Assembly: GCA_900554265.1 (NCBI GenBank)
Contig: USGZ01000003.1
Location: forward strand, 1 to 15,608
From: an uncultured Porphyromonadaceae bacterium
GTDB lineage: Bacteria; Bacteroidota; Bacteroidia; Bacteroidales; Muribaculaceae
Direction: 5' to 3'
DNA length: 15,608 nt
Shown here: in pieces, positions 14,128 to 15,608 of the stretch
Numbering within the stretch: position 1 is the first letter of the stretch
How the letters are laid out: each line of letters begins with the position of its first letter
The notes under the pieces: model-generated
Seen by the model: only the letters and a program-made list of their open reading frames with translations
Database searches by the model: none
What the model was told of the DNA's origin: nothing
Made by a program: the position numbers and the translations under genes

Positions 14128-15474
14128 ATGAAATATATTGATTGCGGCTGCGGGAAAATACCCTGGATATCCATCCTGGCCATACTCTCGATTTCACTGA
14201 CGGTGAATCTCCCGGGACTCGCCATCTCCCCCATCATGGGGAAGTTGGACGAAGTGTTCACCGATGTCACAGAACTGGAAATCCAGTTGCTGACCGTTCT
14301 TCCCAATCTCGTCACCATTCCGTTCATTCTCTTCTCCGGCAAGCTCTGTACACCTAAAAACCAGATGTTCATACTCGGCGCCGGCCTGGTGATCTACACC
14401 CTGACGGGAGTGCTGTACTTTTTCGCCGACAGGATGACGGAACTTATCGTGCTGAGCTGCATGCTCGGCGTGGGCTGCGGACTTATAATCCCGCTTGCGG
14501 CGTCGATGATATCGGAGTATACCGTCGGCAAGGCCCGCACTAAGATTCTCGGAATGAAGTCCGGCGTAAGCAATTTCATGGTGATTTTCGCCACGCTGTT
14601 CGTCGGCTGGATAGCCGCCTATAACTGGCACGCCGCCTTCACCGTCTACATGATACCGCTCATTCCGCTGTGCCTGATGCCTTTCATGAGCCGGCGGTAC
14701 ATCGACGGCCACCGCATCGACGCACCGGGGGAATTCGTGGCTCCTACCCGCGAGCCCGCCAGGCCATCCGACAAGGATATAGCCCAGGCCAGGAGCACCG
14801 GAAAACCCGCCGGTCCCAATTTCCACTTCCAGGGCAAGCTCTCGCTGATTCTTCTTGCCGGGCTCATGTCCCTTTACTTCATGGCCACATACGGCACCGA
14901 AGTGGTAAGCTACTACCTGCCTTTCACGATGAAGGACTATCATCTTACGACAGGCGACGTAGGCGTAGCCACGGCAATGTACTTCGCCTCGGCGACCCTT
15001 TCGGGCTTCATTCTTCCGAAGGCGATCAAGCTCTGCCGGGAATGGACAATGGAAATCGCTCTGGTGCTGGTAATCTTCGGGCTCTTCTTCGTCGGAGTAT
15101 TCCATGCCTACTGGACCTATATCGTCGGCATCTTCATCATGGGCCTCGGCTACGGCGTTATCCAGCCGCTGATCTACGACAAGACTTCCTACGTAGCCCC
15201 CAACGCCGCCAAGCAGAACGCCTACTTCTCCTATCTTCTGACCTGCAACTATATCGGCATTTCGCTGGTACCGTTCATAATCGGCGCCGCACGCCGGCTG
15301 TTCAACTCGCACAGCGACAATTTCTCCTTTATCTTCAACGGCTTCGTGCTGCTGGTCGTGCTGCTGATAGCCATCTGGAAGCGCAGGAGCTTCGTAATCG
15401 CCGCGGACGCGGATAGCTACGAGAACCAGCCGTCGACCCTCGGACGGGTTTCCTCGCAGACTCCGGAAAAGTAA
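14128..15474 (+). CDS. MFS transporter 3 of the cluster
   Basis: 448 residues with about 12 hydrophobic segments, closest in pattern to MFS 2. It has NLPGLAISPIMGKL, LEIQLLTVLPNL, and GYGVIQPLIYDK in TM10 (Gln346-Pro347). The motif A position reads GKLCTPKNQM with Thr75, again without the aspartate. The TM6-TM7 loop is longer (about 50 residues) and Pro/Asp-rich. A 35-residue polar tail follows TM12. It is probably cotranscribed with MFS 2 (75-base gap). The stop codon TAA at 15472-15474 touches the facing stop codon of the ApbE fragment. Confidence 0.92.
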   Translation: MKYIDCGCGKIPWISILAILSISLTVNLPGLAISPIMGKLDEVFTDVTELEIQLLTVLPNLVTIPFILFSGKLCTPKNQMFILGAGLVIYTLTGVLYFFADRMTELIVLSCMLGVGCGLIIPLAASMISEYTVGKARTKILGMKSGVSNFMVIFATLFVGWIAAYNWHAAFTVYMIPLIPLCLMPFMSRRYIDGHRIDAPGEFVAPTREPARPSDKDIAQARSTGKPAGPNFHFQGKLSLILLAGLMSLYFMATYGTEVVSYYLPFTMKDYHLTTGDVGVATAMYFASATLSGFILPKAIKLCREWTMEIALVLVIFGLFFVGVFHAYWTYIVGIFIMGLGYGVIQPLIYDKTSYVAPNAAKQNAYFSYLLTCNYIGISLVPFIIGAARRLFNSHSDNFSFIFNGFVLLVVLLIAIWKRRSFVIAADADSYENQPSTLGRVSSQTPEK

Positions 15475-15487
15475 CTATTCCAGAGTC
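15459..15487. terminator. Hairpin centred on two abutting stop codons, probable bidirectional terminator
   Basis: GACTC-c-GGAA (15459-15468) pairs with TTCC-a-GAGTC (15478-15487): nine pairs with one C-A mismatch. The 9-base loop contains both stop codons (TAA 15472-15474 on +, TAG read from 15477 to 15475 on -). No U-run is present. The placement at a convergent junction mirrors the hairpin at 1912-1933. Confidence 0.45.
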
Positions 15488-15608
15488 GAAAGAGATGCCA
15501 GGGTGTCGGCCTCGAGGTAAATGACAAGACCGCGGACACCGGCGCGCCCGAGCATCCTCATTGCCGAATCCGGCTCCATGCACATGGCTGCCGTCGCGAA
15601 AGCGTCGG
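15475..15608 (-). CDS. apbE: C-terminal fragment of an ApbE-family FAD:protein FMN transferase (5' end outside window)
   Basis: A minus-strand frame runs from the right edge to TAG at 15477-15475 and shows 43 full codons: DAFATAAMCMEPDSAMRM, then LGRAGVRGLVIYLEA, then DTLASLSTLE. The opening matches the ApbE C-terminal signature (A)DA-x-A-T-A followed by a hydrophobic strand and an acidic/glycine turn; the Asp and the Thr four residues later are the Mg2+ ligands in characterised ApbE proteins. These enzymes attach FMN from FAD to Ser/Thr of proteins such as NqrC or RnfG and are usually exported lipoproteins. Only the C terminus is visible, so the assignment rests on a short stretch. It overlaps a different minus-strand open frame (15335-15583) that I regard as spurious. 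Confidence 0.72.
   Translation of the reverse strand, partial: DAFATAAMCMEPDSAMRMLGRAGVRGLVIYLEADTLASLSTLE

Noticed and set aside
15335..15583. An 82-codon minus-strand frame across the MFS 3 end
   Set aside because: Its Arg/Ser/Pro-rich product looks like a shadow frame. The adjacent frame 15475-15608 matches ApbE and ends exactly at the MFS 3 stop.
1..15608. Mobile element, phage, CRISPR or defence system
   Set aside because: No transposase, integrase, terminal repeats, regular spacer array or nuclease motif was seen on either strand. The repeated content is gene duplication of MFS and hydrolase genes.

Overview
The window looks like GC-rich DNA from a Bacteroidota genome, most likely a gut Bacteroidales. 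The reasons are a DUF5723-type outer-membrane protein, start sites preceded by AT-rich stretches rather than Shine-Dalgarno sequences, a candidate promoter of the Bacteroides type (TTTG / TAnnTTTG), and the overall protein repertoire. Family or genus cannot be fixed from this sequence. No rRNA, tRNA, insertion sequence or CRISPR array was seen.

Left part (1-3795). A truncated unknown protein gene (1-527) and a DUF5723 outer-membrane protein gene (548-1912) form a + strand pair. They converge on a minus-strand pair: a secreted protein with a cysteine-less thioredoxin-like domain (2455-3666), followed by thiol peroxidase tpx (1925-2428). A hairpin spanning the two facing stop codons (1912-1933) probably terminates both transcripts.

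Regulatory part (3796-6411). A response regulator / sensor histidine kinase pair lies on the minus strand (5240-5959, then 3796-5211). It is divergent from a long + strand cluster. The 452-base divergent region holds a candidate promoter, a direct repeat resembling an OmpR-family site, and a leader hairpin with an alternative partner.

Main cluster (6412-15474, all +). The order is DcaP-like outer-membrane porin, MFS transporter, two tandem phospholipase B-like N-terminal-nucleophile hydrolases without signal peptides, then two more MFS transporters related to the first. Gaps are 53-93 bases. A strong long hairpin after the second hydrolase may separate or tune the last two genes. Read together (inference), the porin takes a compound across the outer membrane, the MFS proteins carry substrate or product across the inner membrane, and the hydrolases cleave an ester or amide bond in the cytoplasm. 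The layout recalls the Lactobacillus johnsonii cbsT1-cbsT2-cbsH arrangement (paired MFS carriers plus the Ntn bile-salt hydrolase), but with a different Ntn family. The substrate is unknown. This cluster is the best candidate for an undescribed system.

Right edge. A 44-codon C-terminal piece of an ApbE-family FMN transferase lies on the minus strand (15475-15608). Its stop codon directly abuts that of the last MFS gene, and again a hairpin is centred on the facing stops.
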